A stretch of DNA of 60,814 bases from JBDIBB01 sp039812685 (GCA_039812685.1 JBDIBB010000004.1:1-60814); one strand, 5' to 3'. Numbered from the stretch's first letter, positions 9,128 through 25,338 are shown. The notes: generated by a model not told the origin, from the sequence alone. Numbers and translations are program-made.

Positions 9128-9982
9128 ATGCCCGGGACCCTCTTCCTCGTCGCCACCCCGATCGGGAACCTCGAGGACGTCACCGCGCGCGCGCTGCGCG
9201 TGCTCCGCGAGGCCGACGTCGTCGCCGCCGAGGACACACGCCGCACGGCCCGACTGCTGAACCACTTCGGCATCACCACGCCGCTCACGAGCCTGCACGA
9301 GCACAACGAACACCGGAAGCAGACCGCCCTGGTCGAACGCCTGCTCCGCGGCGACACCATCGCCCTGGTCTCGGACGCCGGCACTCCGCTCGTGTCGGAC
9401 CCTGGCGCGGCGCTCGTGCGCGCGGCCAGGGCCAGCGGCGTCCGCGTGGTGGCGGTTCCCGGGCCCAGCGCCGTCCTGGCGGCCCTGACCGCGTCGGGCC
9501 TGCCCTGCGAGACCTTCGCGTTCCTGGGCTTCCTGCCGGCGCGGGCCGCCGAGCGAAGCCGGTGGCTGCGGCGCGTCGCCGCCGAACCCCACACGGTCGT
9601 GTGCTTCGAGGCCCCACATCGGCTGCGTCAGACGCTCGCCGAGATGTCCCTTGTTTTTGGCGAACGACAGATCTGCCTCGGCCGGGAGCTGACGAAAGTC
9701 CACGAGGATGTCGTCACGGGAACTGCCGGGGAACTCCTGATGAACCTCCAGGAGGACCGCGGGGAGTGCACGCTGGTCATCGCGCCAGACGCGAGCGCCT
9801 CACGGATTCCAGATGATGCCCCGGACGACCGCCAGACATGGCTCGATTTCCGTCAATTGACAGAACAAGAGGGGCTGGGGAGACGCGAAGCCGTCTCGAC
9901 CCTTGCCCGCCGCTACGGGCGGTCGGCCAGGGGAGTGTACGCCGCCATCGAGCGGGCCCGATCGTCGGACGCCCAAGCGTGA
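9128..9982 (+). CDS. rsmI: 16S rRNA (cytidine1402-2'-O)-methyltransferase
   Basis: SAM-dependent enzyme of the tetrapyrrole-methylase fold that 2'-O-methylates C1402 in the 16S decoding centre. It has 284 residues, as usual. The N-terminus MPGTLFLVATPIGNLEDVT is diagnostic, followed by AAEDTRRTARLLNHFGI and VPGPSAVLAALTASGLP. A TACAAT hexamer at 9088-9093 could be its -10 box. The gene is single, converging on the kinase-like gene 58 nt downstream. Confidence 0.95.
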   Translation: MPGTLFLVATPIGNLEDVTARALRVLREADVVAAEDTRRTARLLNHFGITTPLTSLHEHNEHRKQTALVERLLRGDTIALVSDAGTPLVSDPGAALVRAARASGVRVVAVPGPSAVLAALTASGLPCETFAFLGFLPARAAERSRWLRRVAAEPHTVVCFEAPHRLRQTLAEMSLVFGERQICLGRELTKVHEDVVTGTAGELLMNLQEDRGECTLVIAPDASASRIPDDAPDDRQTWLDFRQLTEQEGLGRREAVSTLARRYGRSARGVYAAIERARSSDAQA

Positions 9983-10040
9983 CAGGACACGCACTGTTTG
10001 GTCTGACGCCAGAATAATCGTGCGCTTCGCGACGCGATGC

Positions 10041-11720
10041 TCACGGTCGGTGCGGCAACCGCTCCAGGCCAGCCAGGGTCCACCCGCCGCTGCCGCGCGT
10101 GAAGTACGCGTGGATCGGCTTCGACCAGGATGGCTGGCCGCCTGCACCGGCGCTGATCGCCACCCGTACGTAACCCCCTTCCGCCACCGAGAGGGCTGCC
10201 GGCGCCGGCTGGCGAGTGCCACCTTTCGTCTCGCCAACGTCGCGGGCAGTGCCCGCGGCGTTGTCGAAGACAGACCAGGTAACCAGGTATTCGCCGGGCG
10301 CGCCCGCCACGCCCGCCTCCACCGCGGCGTTGGCAAAGGAGAGGGTGCCGTGGGCATCGATCGCCGGATCCACCACCGGATTGATGGCGGGCAGGTAGCG
10401 CCTGAGGATGGCCTGGCGCCGATCGGTCAGGAACCTCACGAGCTTCGTCTCGGCCGCGGCATCGCCGAACTTCCCCTCGGCGACGGCGGCGGCGATCATC
10501 TCGTCGGAGATGCTCTGCAGCTTGCGGGCCGCCCAGAACTTGTCGTCCTCGCGCGCCTGCCGGAAGGCGGCGTTCGGGAACCGTGGCGTCCACAGGTCCG
10601 GATCCCAGTTCTCGTGGTCGAGCGGGATACGGCCGATCGATGGCGCGCTGTAGGCCGGCACCGTCCGCCACGCCGGGATGCGGAATCCCAGCGCGATCAT
10701 CCGCCTGCCGACCTCGCCGTAAGGCTCGACGACGGGTTCGTACCCTTCGAAATACTCGCGGGGCGCCACCGAGCCGCTGCCCAGCGTCGATCCGAAGTCG
10801 AGCAGGTAGTGCCGGATGTACTGCCGGCCGCCGTCCTTCACCAGCACGTCGATCGAGTTGATGCTCTTGGCGTCCACGTGGTTCAGCCACGCGGCGAACA
10901 CACGGTAGCCGCGCAGTTCGCGGTGGTGTTCGTGCGCGACGAGATCGTTGGGATCGTCGGATCGGGTCCCGTGGAAGATGATGCGTCCAATCGGCGCGCC
11001 TGGCGCAGCCTTGCTCGCGATGACCCGGTAGCTGCCATCGGGATCGACCTCCGCACGCTCGAGCAGCTTCCGCACGTCCTCGAGGCTCATGCGTCGGGCC
11101 CTGGCGCCTGGCGGGGTATACTTCGCGCTGTCGCCAATCACCAGATCCGCCGGCTTCAGGCTCGTGATGTAGTACTCGACCGTGTGATAGCCCGCGGCCC
11201 AGAACAATTTGGCCGAGACGATCTCGCTGCCCGAGGCCATGGCCCTGTGCCCTGGCGGATCGAACTTCAGGAACCACAGGTCGCCCCGGCGATCGCGCAC
11301 GGTGAATCCCGGGGTCACGCCGTCGCTCTTGGCCGAGACAATGGTCCAGGGGCCGTCGGCCGGGCCCGTCCCGGTGTTGGCGGCGCGCGCCACATCGGCC
11401 GGCGTCAGCGGGATCCGGCCGGCGCGGTTCGTGAACCACGGGCCGTCCATCACCTCGTCCACCGAGTTCACGTTCTTCGCCCGCTGGTCGAGCACGCGAT
11501 CGCCGGGGTGCGCGAACACGTTCTCGATCGTGTCGAAGAAGAGCGACGGCTCGTATCGCCTGGCGTTGGTGACCGGCGTGATCGGCTCCTGCCACAGCGG
11601 GTCGTCCGGGTAGAAGCGGGGCCGCGACTGGGCCCCGGTCACCATCGACAGTGCCGCCACGGTGGCCGCCACCACGCCAGAGACGCCGAGGCGTCGCACG
11701 AGGGCTCCAGGCGTTCGCAT
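10041..11720 (-). CDS. Exported protein with kinase-like catalytic motifs (hypothetical)
   Basis: 559 residues with a signal peptide or N-terminal anchor (about 1-31: Arg-rich start, hydrophobic VVAATVAALSMVTG, then AQS). I recognise no named family. The order of motifs recalls the protein-kinase fold: a Gly-containing stretch before WFLKFDP (Lys152), then SGSEIVSAKLFWAAGY (Glu166), HVDAKSINSID (Asp283 and Asn288), and YLLDFGSTLG (DFG at 308-310). This is the VAIK-Glu-HxD...N-DFG order seen in kinases and distant relatives such as HipA, CotH and FAM20C. The C-terminal about 100 residues look beta-rich. The start lies 12 nt after the Omp85-type gene stop, so they form an operon. Activity, ligand and location are unproven. 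Confidence 0.7.
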   Translation of the reverse strand: MRTPGALVRRLGVSGVVAATVAALSMVTGAQSRPRFYPDDPLWQEPITPVTNARRYEPSLFFDTIENVFAHPGDRVLDQRAKNVNSVDEVMDGPWFTNRAGRIPLTPADVARAANTGTGPADGPWTIVSAKSDGVTPGFTVRDRRGDLWFLKFDPPGHRAMASGSEIVSAKLFWAAGYHTVEYYITSLKPADLVIGDSAKYTPPGARARRMSLEDVRKLLERAEVDPDGSYRVIASKAAPGAPIGRIIFHGTRSDDPNDLVAHEHHRELRGYRVFAAWLNHVDAKSINSIDVLVKDGGRQYIRHYLLDFGSTLGSGSVAPREYFEGYEPVVEPYGEVGRRMIALGFRIPAWRTVPAYSAPSIGRIPLDHENWDPDLWTPRFPNAAFRQAREDDKFWAARKLQSISDEMIAAAVAEGKFGDAAAETKLVRFLTDRRQAILRRYLPAINPVVDPAIDAHGTLSFANAAVEAGVAGAPGEYLVTWSVFDNAAGTARDVGETKGGTRQPAPAALSVAEGGYVRVAISAGAGGQPSWSKPIHAYFTRGSGGWTLAGLERLPHRP

Positions 11721-11732
11721 GTGCGTGCTCCC

Positions 11733-12950
11733 CTAGAAGCTCGGGCCGCCGGCGATGACCAGCGCGAGGCCCTCGCGGCTCTTCGCCAGGTCGAGCCGCA
11801 GCGCGGTGTACCCGGGGCCGTGGAAGCGGATGCCGCAGCCCCAGGCCGATTTCAGGCCGTGGAAGTCGAGATCGCGGCGCTGCGTCTCCACCTTGCCCGC
11901 GTCGTAGAAGATGGCCATGTCGACGAACTTCGACGGCCGCCACCGGTACTCGGCCTGCACGAGGATGCGGTTCCGGTCGCGGAAGCGGCGGTCGGCGAAT
12001 CCGCGAAGATCGCTCCCGCTGCCGAGCGTCGGCATCATGAAGAACGGCACCTGACCGCCGTCGCGGCCATAGGTCACCGTCGCCAGGCCGCGGAACGCCA
12101 GCACCCAGTTCGCCCGCAGGATCGGGACGAACTGCTGCAGTTCGACCTCGGTGGCCTCGAAGTTCCACTGCGTGCGCTTGCGCGCTTCGTAGCGGCGGTG
12201 CTCGATGCGATAGAGACCCCCGCGGGTGGTGTAACCGGGCGATTCACGCCAGTCGACGGCCGCCGAGACGTGGGTGACCTGATAGTCGAGGCGTTGGCCG
12301 AACCCGGGCGCGCCCTCCGCGTCGAACCGCCCGGTCACCGGCGGCTTCCGGCCCCCGTCAGACGTGTCCACGTGCTCCAGGCCGAGGCCACCGCCGAGGA
12401 ACAGGTAGTGGACCGGCTGCACGTCGACCCGAACGCCCGCCGTCGTCGGCGTGTAGGTGAAGCTGGTCCGGTTCGCCTCGAGGGAATCACGGCCGAGGCC
12501 GTAGAACGACACCTTGTCGGCGAACACGTACTTGCCGTGAGCGCTTACGCGGGCGCGGCCGTCGAGGAAGGTGGGCAGCGCCACCTGCGCATCCAGCGTC
12601 CGGTAGTTGCGCAGCGACCAGGCACCATGGACGTTCAGGAGGCCGGTGTCCGCGAAGACGTTCCGGTAACCGGCGCCGAGCGCCAGCATGCCGCCTCCCA
12701 GGACGCTGCCGAACCAGGGATAGAACCCGCTCGGCTCGGTCTGGAGCAGCACGGGTTCGAGCCGATCGACGATGCGCTCGGCCTGGCTGGGAACGACCGG
12801 GGTGGTGTGCCCGGCCTTCTGGGCCTGCCCGGCCGCGATCTCCGACGCCCGCGAATCGGCCGGCAGCTGTTGCGGCTGCGCCTCCGCCCGCGCCGATCCC
12901 ATCCCGATCAGCACCGACAACACCAGCAGTCCGTGGTGGACGTGCCGCAT
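11733..12950 (-). CDS. Outer-membrane beta-barrel protein, Omp85/D15-like without POTRA domains
   Basis: 405 residues with a Sec signal peptide (MRHVHHGLLVLSVLIGMGSARAEA) and then alternating amphipathic strands to the C-terminus, which ends in aromatic Phe (GGPSF) as outer-membrane barrels often do. The segment LGSGSDLRGFADRRFRDRNR resembles the conserved Omp85 L6/RGF motif, where an RGF/RGY Arg projects into the barrel. There is no room for POTRA repeats, so this is a bare barrel of the bacterial surface antigen type rather than BamA. The open frame continues upstream to 13445 but lacks a signal peptide there. First gene of an operon with the kinase-like protein; divergent from glmU. Confidence 0.75.
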   Translation of the reverse strand: MRHVHHGLLVLSVLIGMGSARAEAQPQQLPADSRASEIAAGQAQKAGHTTPVVPSQAERIVDRLEPVLLQTEPSGFYPWFGSVLGGGMLALGAGYRNVFADTGLLNVHGAWSLRNYRTLDAQVALPTFLDGRARVSAHGKYVFADKVSFYGLGRDSLEANRTSFTYTPTTAGVRVDVQPVHYLFLGGGLGLEHVDTSDGGRKPPVTGRFDAEGAPGFGQRLDYQVTHVSAAVDWRESPGYTTRGGLYRIEHRRYEARKRTQWNFEATEVELQQFVPILRANWVLAFRGLATVTYGRDGGQVPFFMMPTLGSGSDLRGFADRRFRDRNRILVQAEYRWRPSKFVDMAIFYDAGKVETQRRDLDFHGLKSAWGCGIRFHGPGYTALRLDLAKSREGLALVIAGGPSF

Positions 12951-13329
12951 GGTCGCGAGACGGACGCGGCGCCGGGATGACAACGCGCGACGACCGGGAA
13001 TACGACCAGTACTCGACAAAGGAACCACGCCGCCCGCCGGGATGCCCCGTCCGTCGAATGCAGCGCGACGCGCACCACGGGCTGCCAGAGCTCGTACGAG
13101 GGTGAGGGTCATGACTGACGGCTCCGGAGGGTCAGATCGCGGCGCGCCCCCCGGACGCCGGGCATGCGGCACCCAGGGCAGCAGACGAATCGCGCAGGCG
13201 GGACAACGCACGGTCGTGACGGGCAGGTGGACGATTATACGCCTGCCGGCAGGAGGCCGCCGCGCGCGCGAATTCGTCAGCCGCGGCGGCGGTCGCGCCG
13301 ATATGATGAACGGGCCCGCATCACCGCTC
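12951..13329. other. Divergent intergenic region, Omp85-type gene / glmU
   Basis: A 379-bp gap that must hold promoters for both directions. I see an AT-rich GATTATAC at 13233-13240, a plausible -10 for glmU, without a clear -35, and a 12-bp palindrome CCTGCCGGCAGG at 13242-13253 immediately after it that could be an operator. No convincing gene; the open frames here are compositional. Confidence 0.4.
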
Positions 13330-14715
13330 ATGGCCGCCACCGCTTCGTCGGACCTCCACGTCGTCGTTCTCGCTGCCGGCAAGGGCACTCGCATGAAGAC
13401 CCGCCGGCCAAAGCTGCTGCACCCGCTGTGCGGCCAGCCGGTCATCGGTCACGTGCTGCGCACGGCGCGCCGGTTGGCGCCGGCAACGCTCACGCTTGTC
13501 GTGGGCCACCAGGCCGCCGACCTGCAGGCCGCGCTCGCCGGCGAGCCGGGCCTGCAGTTCGCCCTTCAGACGCCGCAGCTCGGCACCGGCCATGCCGTGC
13601 TGCAGGCCGAGCAGGTGCTCGCCGGCGCGCGCGGGACGCTCCTGCTGCTCTCGGGTGACGTGCCGCTGATCCGTGCCGAGTCGCTGCGTCGGCTCGTGGA
13701 CCACCACCGCCGGCACGACGCGGCTGCGACGCTGATGACGGCCGTCGTGCCGCACCCCGCCGGCTACGGGCGCATCCTGCGCAGCAACGGCGCGATCGCC
13801 GGCATCGTCGAGCACCGCGACGCCACACCCGAGCAGCGCCTGCTGACCGAGGTCAACAGCGGCCTGTGGGCCCTGGCGCTCGACGGGCTCTTCGACGCGC
13901 TGCGCGGCCTGCGCAGCGACAACGACCAGCGCGAGTACTACCTCACCGACCTGGTACACCTGCACCGCCGCGCCGGCCGGCGGGTCGAGACCGTGGCGCT
14001 CGAGGATCCCGCGGAGATGACCGGCATCAACAGCCAGAGCGAACTCGCCGAGGTCGCAGCCCTCATGAGACGCGCACGCAACGACGACGTGATGGCGGCC
14101 GGCGTCACGCTGATCGATCCCGGGTCGGCCTACATCGACGTCGACGTGGAGATCGCTCCCGACACGATTCTCCATCCCCACGTCTGCCTCGAGGGCCGTA
14201 CCCGCATCGGCAGCGGGTGCGTGATTCACGCCGGTACACGCATCGTCAACGCGGAGATCGGCGACGGCGTCCTCGTGCGCAACCACTGCGTCATCGAGGA
14301 CGCGCGCGTGGCCGCCGGCGCCGTTGTCGGGCCCTTCGCCCACCTGCGGCCCGGCAGCGACGTGCGCGCCGATGCGCACGTGGGCAACTTCGTCGAGCTG
14401 AAGAACACCGTGCTGGGCGCCCGCTCGAAGGCCAGCCACCTCACCTACCTCGGCGACGCCACGATCGGCGAAGGCGTGAACGTGGGCGCCGGGACCATCA
14501 CCTGCAACTACGACGGCGCGCGCAAGCACCCGACGGTGATCGAGGACGGCGCCTTCATCGGCAGCGACACCCAGCTCGTCGCGCCGGTGACCATCGGCCG
14601 CGGCGCCTACGTCGCCGCCGGTTCCTCGATCGTCAGCGACGTGCCGCCCGGCGCGCTGGCCGTCGCGCGCGGCCGACAGGTGAACAAGGACGGGTGGGCA
14701 CGCCGGAAGAAGTAG
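13330..14715 (+). CDS. glmU: Bifunctional GlcNAc-1-P uridyltransferase / GlcN-1-P acetyltransferase
   Basis: Makes UDP-GlcNAc, the precursor of peptidoglycan and LPS, by acetylating glucosamine-1-P and then uridylylating it. The N-terminal pyrophosphorylase domain begins with VVVLAAGKGTRMKTRRPK, with LSGDVPL near residue 105. The C-terminal half is a left-handed beta-helix of hexapeptide repeats and includes HVGNFVELKN and TITCNYDGARKH, both typical of GlmU. I used ATG 13330 (461 residues; E. coli 456). Two in-frame ATGs at 13303 and 13306 would add 9 or 8 residues and cannot be excluded; no strong ribosome site marks any of them. glmS follows after 33 nt, so they are probably co-transcribed. 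Confidence 0.93.
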   Translation: MAATASSDLHVVVLAAGKGTRMKTRRPKLLHPLCGQPVIGHVLRTARRLAPATLTLVVGHQAADLQAALAGEPGLQFALQTPQLGTGHAVLQAEQVLAGARGTLLLLSGDVPLIRAESLRRLVDHHRRHDAAATLMTAVVPHPAGYGRILRSNGAIAGIVEHRDATPEQRLLTEVNSGLWALALDGLFDALRGLRSDNDQREYYLTDLVHLHRRAGRRVETVALEDPAEMTGINSQSELAEVAALMRRARNDDVMAAGVTLIDPGSAYIDVDVEIAPDTILHPHVCLEGRTRIGSGCVIHAGTRIVNAEIGDGVLVRNHCVIEDARVAAGAVVGPFAHLRPGSDVRADAHVGNFVELKNTVLGARSKASHLTYLGDATIGEGVNVGAGTITCNYDGARKHPTVIEDGAFIGSDTQLVAPVTIGRGAYVAAGSSIVSDVPPGALAVARGRQVNKDGWARRKK

Positions 14716-14748
14716 CGTTCGCGCGGTCCACCACGGGAGGACGACTCC

Positions 14749-16593
<1,845 letters not shown>

Positions 16594-16621
16594 TGCGGCC
16601 GCGTCCGGCCTGGCCTGCCGC

Positions 16622-19042
16622 TCAGGCCGGCGTGAGCCGCGCGAAGCGCGCCATCAGCTTCTTCGTGCCCGCCGTGGCGAACCTCACGGTGACCTTCGTG
16701 TCATCGCCCACGGGCTCGACGCTGATCACGGTGCCCACCCCGAACTGCGCGTGCCGCACACGCGTGCCCTGGCGCAGGCCGGAGGGCGTCGACTGGTCTT
16801 CGTCCTCGTAGCGATAGGCGGGCGCTTCCTCGCGAGCCGCCTCGCGACGGCTCCGGTCCGCACGGCCCTCCACCGGGCCGCCGCCACCACCGGGAACCTC
16901 CCGGCCGCCGGAACGCCAGCGGGACGGAAAGCGCGGCGCGTGGGCGGACGCCGACGTGCGCGCGCTGCCCCAGCCACCGAAGCCGGGCGCCCGCTGCTCC
17001 ACCAGGTCCGGCGGGATCTCGCCCAGGAACCTCGACGGATCGCTCGACTGGTACTCGCCGAACACGCGGCGGCGGGCCGATCCGGTGAGCACGAGCTGCC
17101 GCTGGGCCCGGGTCATGCCCACGTAGCACAGCCGGCGCTCCTCCTCGATGTCCTCCTCGTCCTGCGCGCGGGCGTGGGGGAACGCCCCTTCCTCCATGCC
17201 CGCGATGATCACGGTCGGGAACTCGAGACCCTTGGCCGCGTGCAGCGTCATCAGCCACGCGCGCGCCCCGGTGGCACCCTGCACCTCGTCGGCCTCCGAG
17301 AGCAGCGACAGCCGGTCGACGAAGCCGGCGAGTGACGCCTCGGGGTCGCGCGCCTCGTAGTCGCGGGCCGACGACACCAGTTCCGTGAGATTGGCGATAC
17401 GCTCCTCGGCCTCCTCGCTGTGTTCGTCCCTCAGCGCGGCGAGGTAGCCACTGGCGTCGAGCATCCGGCCAATCACCCGTGAAACGGGGTCGCGGGTGGC
17501 GATCTCACCCAGTTGGGCCAGCAGGTCGTGGAACGACCTGAGCGCGCCATGGGCCCGTGCGGGCAACCCGCGCGCGCCGAGCAGGTGCAGCATGCGGGCC
17601 CACAGCGATCGTGACGACACCGCGCCGCCGAGCCCGGCCGACACCAGCGGCGGCGCGTCGGCGCCGGGCTGCGACGGATCGGTCGCCTCGAGCGCCTCCA
17701 TCACCGACCGGCCGATGCCCCGCGCGGGCACGTTCACCACGCGCCGGAAGCTCACGTCGTCGTGCGGATTGCGCAACAGCTTCAGGTAGGCGAGCGCGTC
17801 CTTGATCTCCTTGCGCTCGTAGAACCGTACGCCGCCCACGATGCGGTAGCCGATGCCGTCGCGCATCAGCGCGTCCTCGATGGCGCGCGACTGCGCGTTC
17901 ATGCGATAGAGCACGGCCACCGACGCCGACGCGTCGCCGGCCAGCGCACCGCGGATCGCCCGGCTGATGAAGTCGGCCTCCTCCAGTTCGTCGCCGCCCC
18001 GGAAGTAGACGATCTTCGACCCGCCGTCCCGCTCGGTGTAGAGCCGCTTCTCCTTGCGGTTGCGGTTGCGTCGGATGACGGCCGACGCCGCGTCGAGCAC
18101 CACCTGGGTCGAACGGTAGTTGCGCTCGAGCCGCACGGTGCGCGCCTCCGGGAAGTCGCGCTCGAAGTCGAGGATGTTGCGCAGGTCGGCGCCGCGCCAC
18201 CGGTAGATCGACTGGTCGGGGTCGCCCACCACCGCGAGGTTGCGGTGCTGCCCGGCGAGCTGGCGCACCAGCAGGTACTGCGGCCGGTTCGTATCCTGGT
18301 ATTCGTCGACCATCACGTAGCGGAACTGCCGCGCGTAGCGGTCGCGCACCTGCGGCGCCTGCTCGAACAGGTCCACGGTCCGCAGCAGCAGGTCGTCGAA
18401 GTCGAGGGCACTGCTCTCCTTCAGCCGATCGAGGTAGCGCGCGTAGACGTCGGCAATCAGTTCGTCGCGACGGTTCCAGCCGCCGCGTAGGGCGTCGGGG
18501 CCTTCCATCCGGTTCTTGGCCTGGCTGATGCGCGCTAGGGCCGCGCGCGGCGGCACCAGCTTGTCGTCGAGGTGGAGGTCCCGGAGCACCTGCTTCACGG
18601 CGGCCTGCTGGTCGGCGCTGTCGTAGATGACGAAGTCGCGCGAGAGGCCGATCGCCGGCGCCTCGCGGCGCAGCAGCCGCGCGCAGAAGGCGTGGAACGT
18701 GGAGATCCACAGGCGGCTGCCATCGGTGCCGAGCAGGCCGGCGACGCGCTCGCGCATCTCTTCGGCGGCCTTGTTCGTGAACGTGACCGCCAGCACACGA
18801 TCCTCGGGGGCGAGGCCGCCGCCGATGAGGTGGGCGACGCGGAACGCGATCACCCGCGTCTTGCCCGAACCGGCGCCGGCGAGGATCAGCAGCGGCCCGT
18901 CGGTGTGCAGGACGGCGTCCCGCTGTTCCGGGTTGAGGTCGGACACGAACGGCGGGGCACCCCCCGCCAGCGGTGCCGGGCCGCCCTCCCCGGTCGGCCC
19001 GCCCCGATCGCCGCCCCGGTCCGGGCGTGAAGCGCTGTGCAT
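16622..19042 (-). CDS. pcrA: ATP-dependent DNA helicase PcrA/UvrD
   Basis: Superfamily 1A 3'-5' helicase for nucleotide-excision repair and replication-fork clearance. It has 806 residues from ATG 19042. Q-motif and Walker A are LNPEQRDAVLH and GAGSGKTRVIAFRVAHL; motif II region is VDEYQDTN; further motifs are GDPDQSIYRWRGAD and TLHAAKGLEFP. The C-terminal tail ends in a Tudor-like segment (RVRHAQFGVGTVISVE) as in PcrA. An upstream in-frame ATG at 19078 lies inside a terminator hairpin, which is why I prefer 19042. The C-terminal linker is Arg/Gly/Pro-rich and probably disordered. Last gene of the leftward origin block. Confidence 0.94.
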   Translation of the reverse strand: MHSASRPDRGGDRGGPTGEGGPAPLAGGAPPFVSDLNPEQRDAVLHTDGPLLILAGAGSGKTRVIAFRVAHLIGGGLAPEDRVLAVTFTNKAAEEMRERVAGLLGTDGSRLWISTFHAFCARLLRREAPAIGLSRDFVIYDSADQQAAVKQVLRDLHLDDKLVPPRAALARISQAKNRMEGPDALRGGWNRRDELIADVYARYLDRLKESSALDFDDLLLRTVDLFEQAPQVRDRYARQFRYVMVDEYQDTNRPQYLLVRQLAGQHRNLAVVGDPDQSIYRWRGADLRNILDFERDFPEARTVRLERNYRSTQVVLDAASAVIRRNRNRKEKRLYTERDGGSKIVYFRGGDELEEADFISRAIRGALAGDASASVAVLYRMNAQSRAIEDALMRDGIGYRIVGGVRFYERKEIKDALAYLKLLRNPHDDVSFRRVVNVPARGIGRSVMEALEATDPSQPGADAPPLVSAGLGGAVSSRSLWARMLHLLGARGLPARAHGALRSFHDLLAQLGEIATRDPVSRVIGRMLDASGYLAALRDEHSEEAEERIANLTELVSSARDYEARDPEASLAGFVDRLSLLSEADEVQGATGARAWLMTLHAAKGLEFPTVIIAGMEEGAFPHARAQDEEDIEEERRLCYVGMTRAQRQLVLTGSARRRVFGEYQSSDPSRFLGEIPPDLVEQRAPGFGGWGSARTSASAHAPRFPSRWRSGGREVPGGGGGPVEGRADRSRREAAREEAPAYRYEDEDQSTPSGLRQGTRVRHAQFGVGTVISVEPVGDDTKVTVRFATAGTKKLMARFARLTPA

Positions 19043-19065
19043 CGTCGGTCTCTGCTTCGCTGACG

Positions 19066-19100
19066 AAAAACGGGGCACGCCCGGTGAGAGCGTGCCCCGT
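19066..19100 (-). terminator. Intrinsic terminator after the lipoprotein gene, just upstream of pcrA
   Basis: On the minus strand, an 11-bp perfect stem (plus-strand arms 19070-19080 and 19090-19100) with a 9-nt loop is followed by five consecutive T (19066-19070, the first pairing in the stem). It lies 49 nt after the lipoprotein stop codon and its T-tract ends 23 nt before the pcrA ATG. Confidence 0.85.
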
Positions 19101-19149
19101 CAGTGGACTCGTCCGGGGAGGTCGGCCGCCCCGGCCGTGCCGGCTGCGC

Positions 19150-19893
19150 CTAGGAGGTCGGCGCCGATGAGCCTGCCTCGCTGATGTGCGTGATCACCCA
19201 GCGACCCGTCGCGGTCTTGCCGTCGGGGCCGTTGGTCAGTTCGGCGCGCGTGAGCACGAGGTGCAGCGTCTTGTTCGCCACGCCACCCTCGGGCGCCTTC
19301 ACCTCGGCGTCGATGACCACTTCCTTGCTGATCAGATCGCCGTCGTACTTCACCACTTCGATCTGGTGCTGCGCGTCGAACACGCTCACCTCGGCCAGGC
19401 TGCGGTCGCTCGCGAGCGCCTTGCGCGCGTCGGTGAGCTTCTTGGCGAAGGCGGCCGTCTCGTCGCGCCACTTCTGCCATTCGGTCTGCACCTGCAGATC
19501 CTTGCCCTTGATCGTCTGGTTGGCGGCCTCCGCCTTGAGCACCCGCTGGATCGCGTCGCCGTTGGCGTCCTGATACTCCTTCTTCTCCTTGTTGAAGGTC
19601 TCCTCCTCCTTGCGGAGCGCCTCTTCGGACGCGGCGAGTTCGCGCAGGCGCAGCGTCTTCCTGGTCTCCTCCCCCACGCTGACGATCTTGAACTTCTGCA
19701 CCACGCCCTCGGTGGTGGGCGAGAACGAGACGGTGGCGAAGTTCTGCAGCGTCGTGTTGTCGCGCATGCGCGAGGCTGCGAAGTACTTGGTCAACAACTG
19801 CTGTTCCGGCGGGGTGGAGCAGGCGGCAAGAGGCAGCGCCGCCAGTGTCAGGACGAAGAGCAACAGCTTGTTGGAACGCGGCCGAACTCTCAC
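19150..19893 (-). CDS. Putative lipoprotein, coiled-coil, unknown function
   Basis: 247 residues with a GTG start preceded by GGGAGG 5 nt upstream. The N-terminus is a lipoprotein signal (VRVRPRSNKLLLFVLTLAALPLAAC) with lipobox LAAC, so the mature protein begins at Cys near residue 25. The middle (about 75-165) is highly charged and helical (ALRKEEETFNKEKKEYQ), suggesting a coiled coil. The C-terminal about 80 residues look beta-rich and end in a Ser/Ala tail. I do not recognise the family. It lies 73 nt after gyrA on the same strand and is followed by a strong terminator, so it may share the gyrA transcript. The frame extends upstream to 20103 but overlaps the gyrA end. Confidence 0.75.
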   Translation of the reverse strand: MRVRPRSNKLLLFVLTLAALPLAACSTPPEQQLLTKYFAASRMRDNTTLQNFATVSFSPTTEGVVQKFKIVSVGEETRKTLRLRELAASEEALRKEEETFNKEKKEYQDANGDAIQRVLKAEAANQTIKGKDLQVQTEWQKWRDETAAFAKKLTDARKALASDRSLAEVSVFDAQHQIEVVKYDGDLISKEVVIDAEVKAPEGGVANKTLHLVLTRAELTNGPDGKTATGRWVITHISEAGSSAPTS

Positions 19894-19966
19894 GTCAGCC
19901 TCCCTCTCTCCGGCGCTCTGGCCGGCCATGGTTCCGCGCCGGGACATCGTCCCGGCCGTATGACGC

Positions 19967-22537
<2,571 letters not shown>

Positions 22538-22617
22538 GGATCAGGCTTCGGGGCTCCGGGTCCGGGGGCGCGGGCGGACGACGCGGCGCCGCGCCGTCCC
22601 GATCCGCCGCGGGCCGC

Positions 22618-25209
<2,592 letters not shown>

Positions 25210-25338
25210 GGAATTCGCTTCGATCCAATGGCCAGGCCCGCGCCCGCCCGACGATCCCTGGCGGCACGCGGGCGGCACGCGAGGCAGGCCCGTCCGCGCA
25301 ACGCGTCACCGAGCGACGCGCGCCCGGCGCCCGGCAGG

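Noticed and set aside
9903..12980. 1025-codon plus-strand open frame opposite the kinase-like and Omp85-type genes
   Set aside because: Composition typical of antisense of a GC-rich gene; the minus-strand frames have signal peptides and recognisable motifs.
14716..14748. glmS ribozyme upstream of glmS
   Set aside because: Only 33 nt separate glmU and glmS, too short for the ribozyme.
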